DNA from: UMGS1840 sp045661305
GTDB lineage: Bacteria > Bacillota > Clostridia > UMGS1840
Assembly (NCBI GenBank): GCA_045661305.1
Contig: JAZRFJ010000019.1
Coordinates: 1 to 24,615, forward strand
Direction: 5' to 3'
Length of the DNA: 24,615 bases
Positions within the stretch are counted from its first letter, which is position 1, and every line of letters starts with the position of its first letter. The notes under the pieces are model-generated. The model was not told where the DNA came from and did no database searches. It worked only from the letters and a program-made list of their open reading frames with translations. A program made the translations under genes and the position numbers. Below, one piece after another: positions 1-7,323 of this stretch.

Positions 1-718
1 TAATATTGTTATTAGAAAAATTATCGGATATTATAAAAATTTTCACTTCAGGTTCATTCATAATTGAATAGTAGCAATGAATGTCGGCAGTAGCTTTTCC
101 ATCACGGATATACGAGCACAGTCCCCATGAAAAAACGCTGTCAGGTGCCATATTATGCGGAAATGAAGCTGAATACAATATTTTTATATCATTTATATTG
201 ATAAGATTTTTTCTTGGGTCATTCTGATTGAATTGTTCAATCAGTGAATTGACGATTTTCATCAGCTTTTCGTATGTATCGTTGTTTTTAAAATTAAAAA
301 TTCCTTGGTATATTTCGAACTTATCGGAATAAATTTTTGTGTACACAACTTTTGATTTATCAAATGCAATACGGATTGATTCATTATTGTTATCATTTAG
401 TGTGAATGAAAATGAGTATGAGCCTTCCCAGTTTCCTATGGCGGTATTTTGTTTTTCGCCTGTATGAATAAGATTATTTTTTGAAAAGCTTTCCGATATG
501 ATACTGAGGTCTCCAGGAGTAATATACTGCTGTACAGTGCCATAGCTTCTGAAAACATCCTGCCATAATGATATATTTGTATATTCGCTTTTGTCTATGC
601 TTAGATTTTCTGTGATTTCAGTAATAGGAAAAAATTCTGCATCTGCCGATGCAGTTATAAAGAGCAACAGTAGTGATAGGATTAATGTTAAAATCATTGA
701 TGTGAATTTCTTTTTCAT
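1..718 (-). CDS. Secreted protein of unknown function, 5' part (runs off the window)
   Basis: The reverse strand is open from an ATG at 718 to the window edge: 239 codons with no stop. GGAGAA six bases upstream of the ATG is a good ribosome binding site. Residues 1-26 form a signal peptide: a Lys-rich start (MKKKF), a hydrophobic core (ILTLILSLLLLFI), then a likely signal peptidase I site after SADA. There is no lipobox cysteine, so the product is probably released or wall-associated rather than lipid-anchored. The mature part is polar, rich in Asn, Ser, Tyr and Ile, with no motif I recognise. It is divergent from the aconitase gene with its own promoter. Function unknown. The reading frame, start and export signal are seen directly; the C-terminus lies outside the window. 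Confidence 0.8.
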   Translation of the reverse strand, partial: MKKKFTSMILTLILSLLLLFITASADAEFFPITEITENLSIDKSEYTNISLWQDVFRSYGTVQQYITPGDLSIISESFSKNNLIHTGEKQNTAIGNWEGSYSFSFTLNDNNNESIRIAFDKSKVVYTKIYSDKFEIYQGIFNFKNNDTYEKLMKIVNSLIEQFNQNDPRKNLININDIKILYSASFPHNMAPDSVFSWGLCSYIRDGKATADIHCYYSIMNEPEVKIFIISDNFSNNNI

Positions 719-756
719 TTTTTGTTCTCCTTTAATGCGTATGTACGTTTTTTGAA

Positions 757-785
757 ATTATAGCATAAAAAAACAAAAAATGCAA
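757..785 (-). promoter_or_regulatory. Promoter of the secreted-protein gene
   Basis: On the reverse strand TTGCAT (785-780) and TATAAT (762-757) are separated by 17 bases, with TG one base before the -10 box. The leader to the ATG at 718 is short and holds only the ribosome binding site. Confidence 0.6.
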
Positions 786-859
786 TGTTTTCAATAAAAA
801 ACAATGTTACATTTATATTAAGTTAAATTTAAACAAAATAAAAAACTTCAAAAATTATA

Positions 860-888
860 TTGATTTTTACATTAATTTATGATACAAT
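860..888 (+). promoter_or_regulatory. Promoter of the aconitase-isocitrate dehydrogenase operon
   Basis: TTGATT (860-865), a 17-base spacer and TACAAT (883-888), with TG at 880-881. It lies about 40 bases before the aconitase start. Just upstream are a near-palindrome GTTAAATTTAAAC (822-834) and two copies of CAATGTT (783-789 and 802-808, 19 bases apart) that could be operator sites, but no regulator can be assigned. Confidence 0.6.
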
Positions 889-927
889 ATAAAATGGATT
901 TATGTTTGGAAAGGGGATAAATTGAAA

Positions 928-2859
928 ATGGGTTACACATTAGCACAAAAAATCTTAAAATCACATCTTGTATCAGGAGAATTTAAAAAAGGAAATTCTA
1001 TCGCAATAAAAATAGACCAAACACTCACTCAGGACGCAACAGGCACTATGGCTTATTTAGAGTTTGAGGCTATGGGCGTTAAAAGAGTTAAAACAGAGAA
1101 ATCTGTTGCATACATAGACCATAACACACTTCAGTCAGGCTTTGAAAATGCAGATGACCACCGTTTTATCGGAAGTATATGCAAAAAGCACGGAATTTAT
1201 TTTTCTCGTCCGGGCAACGGTATATGCCATCAGGTACATCTGGAAAGATTTGGTATTCCGGGAAAAACTCTTATCGGCTCTGACTCTCATACACCAACAG
1301 GCGGCGGTATCGGTATGATTGCTATCGGTGCAGGCGGAATGGATGTTGCTGTTGCTATGGGCGGTGGTGCTTATCACATTGTTTGTCCTGAAATCGTTAA
1401 AGTAGAGCTTACAGGGAAATTAAGTCCCTGGGTAAGTGCGAAAGATGTTATTTTAGAGGTTTTGAGAATACTTTCCGTTAAGGGCGGAGTAGGAAAAATA
1501 ATTGAATACTGCGGTGAGGGTGTAAAAACACTTTCAGTTCCTGAAAGAGCAACCATAACAAACATGGGTGCAGAGCTTGGTGCAACAACATCAATTTTCC
1601 CGTCTGACGAAATTACAAGACAATTTTTGAAAGCACAGAAAAGAGAAGAGGATTATACACCTCTTTGTGCTGATGAAGATGCAGAGTATGATAAAGTAGT
1701 AAAAATAAATTTATCCGAATTAAAACCGCTTGCGGCTTGTCCTCATTCACCTGACAATGTAAAGAGCGTTGAAGAAATCGGAAATATGAAGATTGACCAG
1801 GTTTGTATCGGTTCATGTACAAATTCATCACTTCTTGATATGATGAAGGTTGCACATATTTTAAAAGGTAAAACAGTACACCCTGATGTTTCGCTCTCTA
1901 TTGCTCCTGGCTCAAAGCAGGTACTTAATATGCTTGCCGAAAATGGTGCGTTGGGGGTTCTTATAGATGCAGGTGCAAGAATTTTGGAAAGTGCGTGCGG
2001 TCCTTGTATCGGTATGGGACAGTCACCTAATTCAAAAGGAATTTCACTTAGAACATTTAATCGTAACTTCGAGGGAAGAAGTGGAACAAAAGACGGTCAG
2101 GTTTATCTTGTTTCACCTGAGATGGCGGCAATTTCTGCCATTAACGGTTATTTAACTGACCCAAGAGAAATTGGAGATATGCCTGAATTTAAGCTTCCTG
2201 AAGTGTTTACAATCAATGATAATATGATAGTTGCACCGATTGAAGAAGAAAAAATGGATACAGTTGAGATACTCCGCGGTCCGAACATTAAACCTTTCCC
2301 AACTTCAGAGCCTATGGAAGATACAATTGAGGCTGGCGTAAGCTTAAAGGTTGGTGACAATATCACAACAGACCATATTATGCCTGCCGGTGCAAAAATT
2401 CTTCCGCTAAGGTCCAATATTCCTGCAATATCAAAATTCTGTTTTGCAGTATGTGATGAAGCTTTCCATGACAGAGCGTTAGAGATGAAAAAGTCAATTA
2501 TAATAGGCGGAGCAAACTACGGACAAGGCTCATCAAGAGAGCATGCGGCGTTAGCACCTCTTTATCTTGGAGTAAAGGCAGTTATTGTTAAATCGTTTGC
2601 AAGAATACATAAAGCAAATTTAATTAATGCAGGTATCATTCCGCTTACATTTAAAAATGAAGCTGACTATGATAAAATTTCACTTAAAGACGAGCTTTTA
2701 ATAGAAAACATTAAAGAGCTTATAAAAAATGACGGTGAAATTATACTTACAAATAAAACAACAGGTGAAAAAATAGAGCTTGTTGCAGAGCTTTCAGAAA
2801 GAGACCGTGAAATGCTTATTGACGGCGGACTTCTCAATTTCACAAAAAACAGAGCTTAA
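928..2859 (+). CDS. Aconitate hydratase, short Aquifex-type
   Basis: Isomerises citrate to isocitrate through cis-aconitate, using a [4Fe-4S] cluster in the cytoplasm. At 643 residues it is the short aconitase form of Clostridia and Aquifex, not the roughly 900-residue AcnA or AcnB. Three cluster ligands are visible: Cys297 in GSCTNSS, and Cys357 and Cys360 in ACGPCIG. The substrate-binding motif TLIGSDSHTPTGGG lies in the N-terminal half. The C-terminal swivel domain has GGANYGQGSSREHAA at 527-541. I chose ATG 928 because the family begins MG-TL; the in-frame TTG at 922 lies only five bases after AAGGGG (911-916) and would add two residues. The isocitrate dehydrogenase gene follows after 26 bases in a likely operon. 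LeuC homologues are related, but the fused swivel domain and the neighbour argue for aconitase. Confidence 0.93.
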   Translation: MGYTLAQKILKSHLVSGEFKKGNSIAIKIDQTLTQDATGTMAYLEFEAMGVKRVKTEKSVAYIDHNTLQSGFENADDHRFIGSICKKHGIYFSRPGNGICHQVHLERFGIPGKTLIGSDSHTPTGGGIGMIAIGAGGMDVAVAMGGGAYHIVCPEIVKVELTGKLSPWVSAKDVILEVLRILSVKGGVGKIIEYCGEGVKTLSVPERATITNMGAELGATTSIFPSDEITRQFLKAQKREEDYTPLCADEDAEYDKVVKINLSELKPLAACPHSPDNVKSVEEIGNMKIDQVCIGSCTNSSLLDMMKVAHILKGKTVHPDVSLSIAPGSKQVLNMLAENGALGVLIDAGARILESACGPCIGMGQSPNSKGISLRTFNRNFEGRSGTKDGQVYLVSPEMAAISAINGYLTDPREIGDMPEFKLPEVFTINDNMIVAPIEEEKMDTVEILRGPNIKPFPTSEPMEDTIEAGVSLKVGDNITTDHIMPAGAKILPLRSNIPAISKFCFAVCDEAFHDRALEMKKSIIIGGANYGQGSSREHAALAPLYLGVKAVIVKSFARIHKANLINAGIIPLTFKNEADYDKISLKDELLIENIKELIKNDGEIILTNKTTGEKIELVAELSERDREMLIDGGLLNFTKNRA

Positions 2860-2885
2860 ATCTTTTTAAGAAAGGAAATAAAAAA

Positions 2886-4043
2886 ATGAGTAAAATTGAA
2901 ATATCAAAGGAAAAGTTTCAGAAAATTTTGGAAAAACAGCTTGCAAGAGTTGAAAAAATAAATAATGCAGGCGATTTTAAGGATTTTTCAAAGCTTGATA
3001 AAATTATAATAGGTGTTTGCGGCGGTGACGGTATAGGTCCGTTTATCACAGCTGAGGGACAGAGAGTTTTGGAATACCTTTTAGCTGATGAAGTTAAAAA
3101 GGGAAAAGTTGAATTCAGAGTTATTGACGGTCTTACAATTGAAAGAAGAGCTGAGCTTAACTGTGCAATTCCTGAAGATACATTGGAAGAAATTAAAAAA
3201 TGTGATGTTATATTAAAAGGCCCTACAACTACCCCAAGAAAAGGTGACCCGTGGCCGAATGTTGAAAGTGCAAATGTTGCAATGAGAAAAGAGCTTGACC
3301 TTTTTGCAAATGTAAGACCTGTTAAAGTGCCTGAACAGGGTATTGACTGGACTTTCTTCAGAGAAAATACAGAGGGCTCATATGCAGTAGGCTCAGACGG
3401 TATTGAGGTTGATGATGATTTGGCAATAGATTTTTGTGTTACAACAACAGAGGGCACAAGAAGAATTGCAAAAGCTGCTTTTGACTATGCAAAGGCTAAC
3501 GGAAAAACAAGAGTTTCAATCGTTACAAAAGCTAATGTTATAAAAACAACAGACGGAAAATTCTTGAGAATCTGTAATGAAGTTGCTAAAGATTATCCGG
3601 GTATCGAGGTTGATGACTGGTATATTGATATTATGACAGCTAAGCTTGTTGACGAAAAAAGAAGAAAAGATTTCCAGGTTATGATTTTACCAAACCTTTA
3701 TGGTGATATTATAACAGACGAAGCGGCTGAATTTCAGGGCGGTGTAGGTACTGCAGGCTCATCAAATTTAGGAAAGCAGTATGCTATGTTTGAAGCTATT
3801 CACGGCTCTGCACCTCGTATGGTTAAAGAGGGAAGAGCTAAGTATGCAGACCCATGTTCTGTACTTCGTGCGTGTGTAATGCTTCTTTCACATATTGGAT
3901 ATACAGCGGAGGCTTCAAAACTTGAAAAAGCACTTGATAAGTGTATGTATGAAGAAAAGAAAGTTGTTATCACAGGGAGAAGTGATGGAGCAACAAGTAA
4001 GGAATTTTCTGATTACCTTATGGAAACAATAGAAAATATGTAA
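2886..4043 (+). CDS. icd: Isocitrate dehydrogenase (cofactor preference uncertain)
   Basis: Oxidatively decarboxylates isocitrate to 2-oxoglutarate with a divalent metal and NAD(P)+; it acts directly after the upstream aconitase. It is 385 residues, within the usual range of the isocitrate/isopropylmalate dehydrogenase family. The substrate-binding segment ESANVAMRKELDLF has Ser128, Asn130 and Arg134 at the positions of E. coli Ser113, Asn115 and Arg119. Asp274 and Asp278 in GDIITDEAA are the metal ligands. The coenzyme loop reads HGSAPRM (306-312): E. coli, NADP-specific, has Lys-Tyr where this enzyme has Arg311-Met312, and typical NAD enzymes have Asp-Ile, so the cofactor is open. AAAGGA nine bases before the ATG is the ribosome binding site. 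No citrate synthase gene is in the window. Confidence 0.93.
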   Translation: MSKIEISKEKFQKILEKQLARVEKINNAGDFKDFSKLDKIIIGVCGGDGIGPFITAEGQRVLEYLLADEVKKGKVEFRVIDGLTIERRAELNCAIPEDTLEEIKKCDVILKGPTTTPRKGDPWPNVESANVAMRKELDLFANVRPVKVPEQGIDWTFFRENTEGSYAVGSDGIEVDDDLAIDFCVTTTEGTRRIAKAAFDYAKANGKTRVSIVTKANVIKTTDGKFLRICNEVAKDYPGIEVDDWYIDIMTAKLVDEKRRKDFQVMILPNLYGDIITDEAAEFQGGVGTAGSSNLGKQYAMFEAIHGSAPRMVKEGRAKYADPCSVLRACVMLLSHIGYTAEASKLEKALDKCMYEEKKVVITGRSDGATSKEFSDYLMETIENM

Positions 4044-4050
4044 TATAAAG

Positions 4051-4092
4051 TGCGTTTTACGGTTATTTTCATTCATAAATCCGTAAAACGCA
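4051..4092 (+). terminator. Hairpin after icd, possible terminator
   Basis: Two perfect 12-base arms, TGCGTTTTACGG (4051-4062) and CCGTAAAACGCA (4081-4092), enclose an 18-base loop eight bases after the icd stop. There is no uninterrupted T-run after it (TCTTGTGTA follows), so it may be a weak terminator, an mRNA-stabilising hairpin or a protein-binding palindrome. Its place between icd and rex is seen; its role is inferred. Confidence 0.45.
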
Positions 4093-4128
4093 TCTTGTGT
4101 ATATTAATGACAAGGAGAATTAGAGAGA

Positions 4129-4821
4129 ATGTCAGAGAAAAAAAGAGTATCAGATGCTGTTATAAAAAGATTGCCTCGTTATTACAGACATCTTTCTGAG
4201 CTTATTGATTCAAATATTGAAAGAATTTCTTCAAATGAGCTTGCTAACCGTATGCGTATAACAGCCTCTCAGGTAAGACAGGACCTCAATAACTTCGGTG
4301 GATTCGGGCAGCAGGGTTACGGATATAATGTAAGTCTTTTAAGAGATGAAATAGGAACTATTTTAGGTCTTGGCAATGAACAAAAGTGTGTTCTTATCGG
4401 TGGCGGTAACTTAGGGCATGCTATTGCTAATTACGGCAATTTTGCAAAAAGGGGTTTTAGAATAAAAGCAATATTTGATATAAACCCCAAAATAATAGGA
4501 ACAAAAATAAATGATATAAAGGTTTATGATATTAAAGAGCTTGTTTCCTTTATAAAGAAAAACAAAATAAATATTGCTATTTTCGCGCTTCCTGCGGTTG
4601 CTGTGAAAGAGCTTGTTGATAGTGTTATAAATGCAGGTGTTGAGGGAATATGGAATTTTTCTCACCTTGATATTGAAGTTCCAAAAAATGTTGCCCTTGT
4701 AAATGTTCATTTGTCTGACAGTCTTATGACGCTTGCATATAAAATAAATGAGAAAAGAAAAATAAAAGAAAAGGCAGTAGACAAAACTAAGAGAAGCAAG
4801 AATAAAGAAATGGAAAAATAA
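4129..4821 (+). CDS. rex: Redox-sensing transcriptional repressor Rex
   Basis: Rex binds DNA when NADH/NAD+ is low and leaves it when NADH binds, controlling fermentation and energy genes in Firmicutes. The N-terminal winged helix (about 1-80) carries the typical run with AVIKRLPRYYRHL and ITASQVRQDLNNFGGFGQQG. The Rossmann domain has GGGNLG at 91-96, followed by a conserved FDINPKIIG strand end. The C-terminal helix has VHLSDSLMTLAYKI. At 230 residues it is somewhat longer than the usual 210, because of a basic tail of about 25 residues rich in Lys. AAGGAG at 4112-4117 is the ribosome binding site. It lies directly after the TCA pair, transcribed the same way, and may share transcription if the preceding hairpin is leaky. 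Confidence 0.93.
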   Translation: MSEKKRVSDAVIKRLPRYYRHLSELIDSNIERISSNELANRMRITASQVRQDLNNFGGFGQQGYGYNVSLLRDEIGTILGLGNEQKCVLIGGGNLGHAIANYGNFAKRGFRIKAIFDINPKIIGTKINDIKVYDIKELVSFIKKNKINIAIFALPAVAVKELVDSVINAGVEGIWNFSHLDIEVPKNVALVNVHLSDSLMTLAYKINEKRKIKEKAVDKTKRSKNKEMEK

Positions 4822-4841
4822 AATTTATTTTAAAAAAACTA

Positions 4842-4870
4842 TTGACAAATATCATTTTTTATGCTACAAT
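4842..4870 (+). promoter_or_regulatory. tRNA operon promoter P1
   Basis: Consensus TTGACA (4842-4847), 17 bases, TACAAT (4865-4870), with TG at 4862-4863. It is the upstream member of a duplicated pair that drives the tRNA genes. Confidence 0.75.
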
Positions 4871-4929
4871 AATCTCCGTTGCTGATGAAAGCAAAAAACA
4901 AAAAAATTAAAAAAATTTTTAAAAAACTA

Positions 4930-4958
4930 TTGACAAGCATAATATTTTGTGATATAAT
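4930..4958 (+). promoter_or_regulatory. tRNA operon promoter P2
   Basis: Perfect consensus TTGACA (4930-4935) and TATAAT (4953-4958) with a 17-base spacer and TG at 4950-4951. The start would fall near 4965, about 47 bases before the mature tRNA-Thr. Confidence 0.85.
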
Positions 4959-5011
4959 AGTTTGCGTTGCTGAAAGAAGCAAAAAATTAAATATCTGTGA
5001 AAAAGCAGTGT

Positions 5012-5087
5012 GCTGGTGTAGCTCAATTGGTAGAGCAGCTGATTTGTAATCAGCAGGTCGCGGGTTCGAGTCCCATCACCAGCTCCA
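5012..5087 (+). tRNA. tRNA-Thr (anticodon UGU)
   Basis: A 76-base cloverleaf: acceptor stem GCTGGTG paired with CACCAGC, discriminator T, and an encoded CCA (5085-5087). The anticodon stem GCTGA/TCAGC encloses TTTGTAA, giving TGT at 5045-5047. The T arm contains GTTCGAG. It is first in a two-tRNA transcript. Confidence 0.96.
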
Positions 5088-5095
5088 TCTTTTTT

Positions 5096-5180
5096 GGGGA
5101 GGTTCCCGAGTGGCCAAAGGGGGCAGACTGTAAATCTGTTGCGCTTCGCTTCGATGGTTCGAATCCGTCTCTCCCCACCA
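5096..5180 (+). tRNA. tRNA-Tyr (anticodon GUA)
   Basis: An 85-base class II tRNA with a long variable arm (between 5140 and 5155) and encoded CCA. The acceptor GGGGAGG pairs with TCTCCCC, with one G-T wobble. The anticodon loop CTGTAAA gives GTA at 5130-5132. It follows tRNA-Thr by eight bases in the same transcript. Confidence 0.96.
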
Positions 5181-5181
5181 G

Positions 5182-5210
5182 AAAAGCACTTCTTAGGAAG
5201 TGCTTTTTTT
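5182..5210 (+). terminator. Rho-independent terminator of the tRNA operon
   Basis: A perfect 11-base stem, AAAAGCACTTC (5182-5192) with GAAGTGCTTTT (5197-5207), a TTAG loop and a run of eight T. It begins two bases after the tRNA-Tyr CCA end. Confidence 0.93.
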
Positions 5211-5266
5211 AATAACACATACATTTATATTATACTAAATTGCTATAAAAAAGGAGTAGTTATTGA

Positions 5267-6085
5267 ATGAAAATTTTTGATGGTATTCTCGTTTGTACAG
5301 ACCTTGACGGAACTTTATTCAAAAATGATAAGAGTGTATCACAAGAAAATTTAAAAGCAATAGATTATTTTAAAAAAAGAGGAGGAATATTCACTTTTGT
5401 TACTGGAAGAATGCCGTATTATGTTGGTGATGTTTTAGATAAAGTAAAACCAAATGCGCCTATTGGATGCGTTAATGGCGGCGGTTTGTATGATTGTATT
5501 AACCAAAAATATTTGTGGAAAAGTGTTATGCCCACTGAAATTAATGAATTGATAAAATGCGTAGATGATAATTTTGAAAATATCGGGATACAGGTATCTA
5601 CTTTTGAAAAAACATATTTTTGTAAAGAAAATTCATCAACAAAGTATTTTAGGAAGATTACCAATGTGGAAAATCTGGTTTGCCATTATACACAAATAAA
5701 AGAGCCGATAGCAAAGATAATATTTTCAAGTGATATTGAGGCAGAAATTCTTAATGTCAAAGATTTTCTTGACAAACATCCAATGTCAGAAAAATTTGAT
5801 TTTATCCGTTCCGCACGCTCGTTGTGTGAGGTTTTACCTAAAGGAATAAATAAGGGCACATCGATAGAAAAGCTTTGCGAGTATACGAATATTGATATTA
5901 ATAAAACAATAGCAATTGGTGATTATAACAATGATATACCGATGTTTAAGGCAGCAAAAATAGGCATTGCAGTTTCAAATGCTTGTGATGACGCATTAAA
6001 AGCTGCCGATTATATAACTGTAAGTAATGAACAAAACGCAATAGCACAGGTGATTTCTGATTTGGAAAAAGGAAAGTATATATAA
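5267..6085 (+). CDS. Cof-type HAD-superfamily phosphatase
   Basis: A 272-residue cytoplasmic Mg2+-dependent phosphatase of the Cof/YidA subfamily, which typically acts on sugar phosphates, nucleotides or flavin precursors; the actual substrate cannot be read from the sequence. All HAD motifs are visible: the nucleophile Asp12 and acid Asp14 in TDLDGTL; motif II Thr46 in FVTGRM; a lysine in LPKGINKGTS (motif III); and the metal-binding Asp219 and Asp223 in GDYNNDIPM. The middle of the protein is the cap domain (about 85-185) that defines Cof-type members. AAGGAG ten bases before ATG 5267 fixes the start. It lies after the tRNA terminator and 40 bases before the prolyl isomerase start. Confidence 0.88.
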   Translation: MKIFDGILVCTDLDGTLFKNDKSVSQENLKAIDYFKKRGGIFTFVTGRMPYYVGDVLDKVKPNAPIGCVNGGGLYDCINQKYLWKSVMPTEINELIKCVDDNFENIGIQVSTFEKTYFCKENSSTKYFRKITNVENLVCHYTQIKEPIAKIIFSSDIEAEILNVKDFLDKHPMSEKFDFIRSARSLCEVLPKGINKGTSIEKLCEYTNIDINKTIAIGDYNNDIPMFKAAKIGIAVSNACDDALKAADYITVSNEQNAIAQVISDLEKGKYI

Positions 6086-6125
6086 TTAGTAAAAATAAAA
6101 AAATATGATAAAAGAGGTAGAAAAA

Positions 6126-6872
6126 ATGATGAATGAACAGGTTCTTGCAACAGTGCAGGGAAGCCCGATTACAAAAGGTGAAGTAGATGAAATGGTAAAT
6201 GCACTTACCCGCCAGAGAGGACAGAATTTTGATACTCCTCAGGGGCGTGAAATGGTGTTAAATCAGCTTATCAATAAAAAATTACTTCTTCTTGATGCTG
6301 CAAAAAACTTATATGAGCATAATGCAGAATTTAAAGCAGAATTGAAAAGAGTAAAAGATGATATGCTTGCAAATTATGCAGTAGAAAAAGCTTTGGAAAA
6401 AGTAACTGTATCTGATGAAGATGTTAAAAAATTCTTTGAAGAAAACAAGGATACCTTTGTTGAGGGAGAAAAGGTAAACGCAAGTCACATTCTTGTAGAT
6501 AGCGAAGAAAAGGCAAATGAAATTTTAGAAAAAATAAATAAAGGTGAAATTTCTTTTGAAGATGCTGCTTTGAAAAACAGCTCTTGTCCATCATCACAGA
6601 ATGGCGGAAATTTAGGAGAGTTTACAAGAGGTCAGATGGTTGCGGAATTTGATGAAGCTTGCTTTACAATGGGAAAAGGAGAGATAAGAGGTCCTATAAA
6701 GACACAGTTTGGTTACCACATTATTTTATTAAACGATAAAATCACATCAAAACCTATGGAATTTGATGCTGTAAAAACTGAAATAAAACAAAGACTTTTA
6801 TCTGAAAAACAGCATCAGGCTTATGAAAGCAAAATAAATCAGCTTAAAATATTATATCAGGTTTCAAGATAA
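6126..6872 (+). CDS. Parvulin-type peptidyl-prolyl cis-trans isomerase, cytosolic
   Basis: A 248-residue foldase combining an N-terminal SurA/PrsA-like helical chaperone region (about 1-95, containing GSPITKGEVDEMV) with a rotamase domain (about 113-205). The rotamase landmarks are ASHILV (119-124), GGNLGEFTRGQMV and FGYHII (His198). Unlike PrsA it has no signal peptide or lipobox, so it should act in the cytoplasm, as a known group of clostridial parvulins does. I chose ATG 6126 because GAGG at 6114-6117 lies eight bases before it; an in-frame ATG at 6105 has no ribosome binding site and would place that GAGG inside the gene. It probably shares a transcript with the preceding phosphatase gene. 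Confidence 0.88.
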   Translation: MMNEQVLATVQGSPITKGEVDEMVNALTRQRGQNFDTPQGREMVLNQLINKKLLLLDAAKNLYEHNAEFKAELKRVKDDMLANYAVEKALEKVTVSDEDVKKFFEENKDTFVEGEKVNASHILVDSEEKANEILEKINKGEISFEDAALKNSSCPSSQNGGNLGEFTRGQMVAEFDEACFTMGKGEIRGPIKTQFGYHIILLNDKITSKPMEFDAVKTEIKQRLLSEKQHQAYESKINQLKILYQVSR

Positions 6873-6986
6873 TTAAGGGACTTTGATAAAATGCACAGAA
6901 CGCATAAAACTTCTTAAAATATAGGAAACCATTTTACTAACTTATGAGTAATGAGAAAAAACTACCAAAAAATGTACGTCCCTAAG
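6873..6986. repeat. REP-like repeat unit, upstream copy
   Basis: A unit of about 110 bases directly after the isomerase stop, bounded by AGGGAC (6876-6881) and its complement GTCCCT (6978-6983). Its right end, 6953-6983, repeats at 8176-8206 beside a transposase remnant: ACCAAAAAATGTACGTCCC and ACTAAAAAATGTGCGTCCC match at 17 of 19 positions, with GAGAAAAA before each. TGTACGTCCCTA (6973-6984) is also the exact reverse complement of 8137-8148. I read it as an end repeat of a RAYT-type element; it contains no gene. Confidence 0.55.
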
Positions 6987-7008
6987 TGGTAGCGTCACCA
7001 ATTTATAC

Positions 7009-7037
7009 TTGACAAAATTCAACAATTGTGGTAGAGT
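7009..7037 (+). promoter_or_regulatory. Promoter of the small membrane peptide transcript
   Basis: TTGACA (7009-7014), 17 bases, TAGAGT (7032-7037), with TG at 7029-7030. The start near 7044 gives a leader of about 84 bases before the GTG at 7128. Confidence 0.65.
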
Positions 7038-7127
7038 ATTATTTAGCAGAGAGGGAGAAGCTGAACGCTCTATCTCATAAGCGTGTTTAGGTGGTTGCCT
7101 TCCACTACCGATAAGGTGGAAAGGAAG

Positions 7128-7244
7128 GTGAAATTACTTACCTTGTCGGAATTTGAAGACAAGGGGGTAGATTTTATAGATTCTTTAATTTTTGCGGTAA
7201 TCTTAATGATTACATATGCAATTATTGTTGAAATAAAGAAATAA
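7128..7244 (+). CDS. 38-residue membrane peptide, candidate type I toxin
   Basis: The frame GTG 7128 to TAA 7242-7244 encodes a short acidic start (MKLLTLSEFEDKGVDFID), then one hydrophobic helix of about 16 residues (SLIFAVILMITYAIIV) and a charged EIKK end. AAGGTGG at 7113-7119, eight bases before the GTG, is a good ribosome binding site. It is partly buried in a hairpin, since CCTTCCAC (7098-7105) can pair with GTGGAAAGG (7116-7124); masked start sites are common in type I toxin mRNAs. The gene has its own promoter and terminator, and a convergent small RNA overlaps its last codons. Size and layout resemble Fst, TxpA and BsrG/holin-like toxins, but I see no family motif strong enough to name it. 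The frame is seen directly; toxicity is inferred. Another possibility is a harmless small membrane protein. Confidence 0.6.
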   Translation: MKLLTLSEFEDKGVDFIDSLIFAVILMITYAIIVEIKK

Positions 7245-7323
7245 ACCACCTATGGCAGTAGGTGGTTTACATTTTTTGATATGTAATTAACCGAAGGCAA
7301 TCGCTTAAACAACTTCCTTCTCT
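7235..7323 (-). ncRNA. Candidate antisense small RNA, about 90 nt
   Basis: The reverse-strand promoter at 7359-7330 should start near 7323, and the shared hairpin at 7268-7243, followed by T-rich ATTTCTTTATTT, should end the transcript near 7235. The RNA overlaps the 3' end of the peptide mRNA by about 40 bases, covering the last codons and the terminator hairpin. It encodes no plausible protein. Its first bases (GAGAAGG...) and later AAGCG and TTGCCTTC resemble the 5' leader of the peptide mRNA. Ends are inferred, not measured. Confidence 0.55.
7243..7277. terminator. Bidirectional terminator shared by the peptide mRNA and the antisense RNA
   Basis: A perfect 10-base stem, AAACCACCTA (7243-7252) with TAGGTGGTTT (7259-7268), and a 6-base loop. 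ACATTTTTT follows on the + strand and ATTTCTTTATTT on the - strand. The stem begins inside the peptide's TAA stop codon. Confidence 0.85.

Larger units (their letters stand above)
4833..4986 (+). repeat. Tandem duplication of a promoter-leader unit
   Basis: Two gapless 66-base copies, 4833-4898 and 4921-4986, offset by 88 bases, match at about 53 of 66 positions. Each contains the -35 box, the extended -10 box and the same initial transcribed sequence CGTTGCTGA...AAGC. The differences sit mostly in the spacer and near the start site, while the promoter boxes and leader are kept. Confidence 0.8.

Noticed and set aside
783..834. CAATGTT direct repeats and a TTAAATTTAA palindrome as a named operator (CcpC or Rex)
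   Set aside because: AT-rich background makes such matches common; neither known consensus is met well enough to assign.
2918..3457. 179-residue frame on the - strand
   Set aside because: It lies wholly inside icd, in a codon-complement frame, with no ribosome binding site or family features.
4997..5212. 71-residue + strand frame (AGVAQLVEQLICNQQVAGS...)
   Set aside because: It is a translation of the two tRNA genes, a well-known false protein.
4919..5224. 101-residue - strand frame (GDGTRTRDLLITNQLLYQLS...)
   Set aside because: Antisense translation of the same tRNAs; this string is a classic spurious annotation.
6105..6125. Upstream ATG for the prolyl isomerase
   Set aside because: No ribosome binding site before it, and the GAGG that serves ATG 6126 would lie inside the gene.
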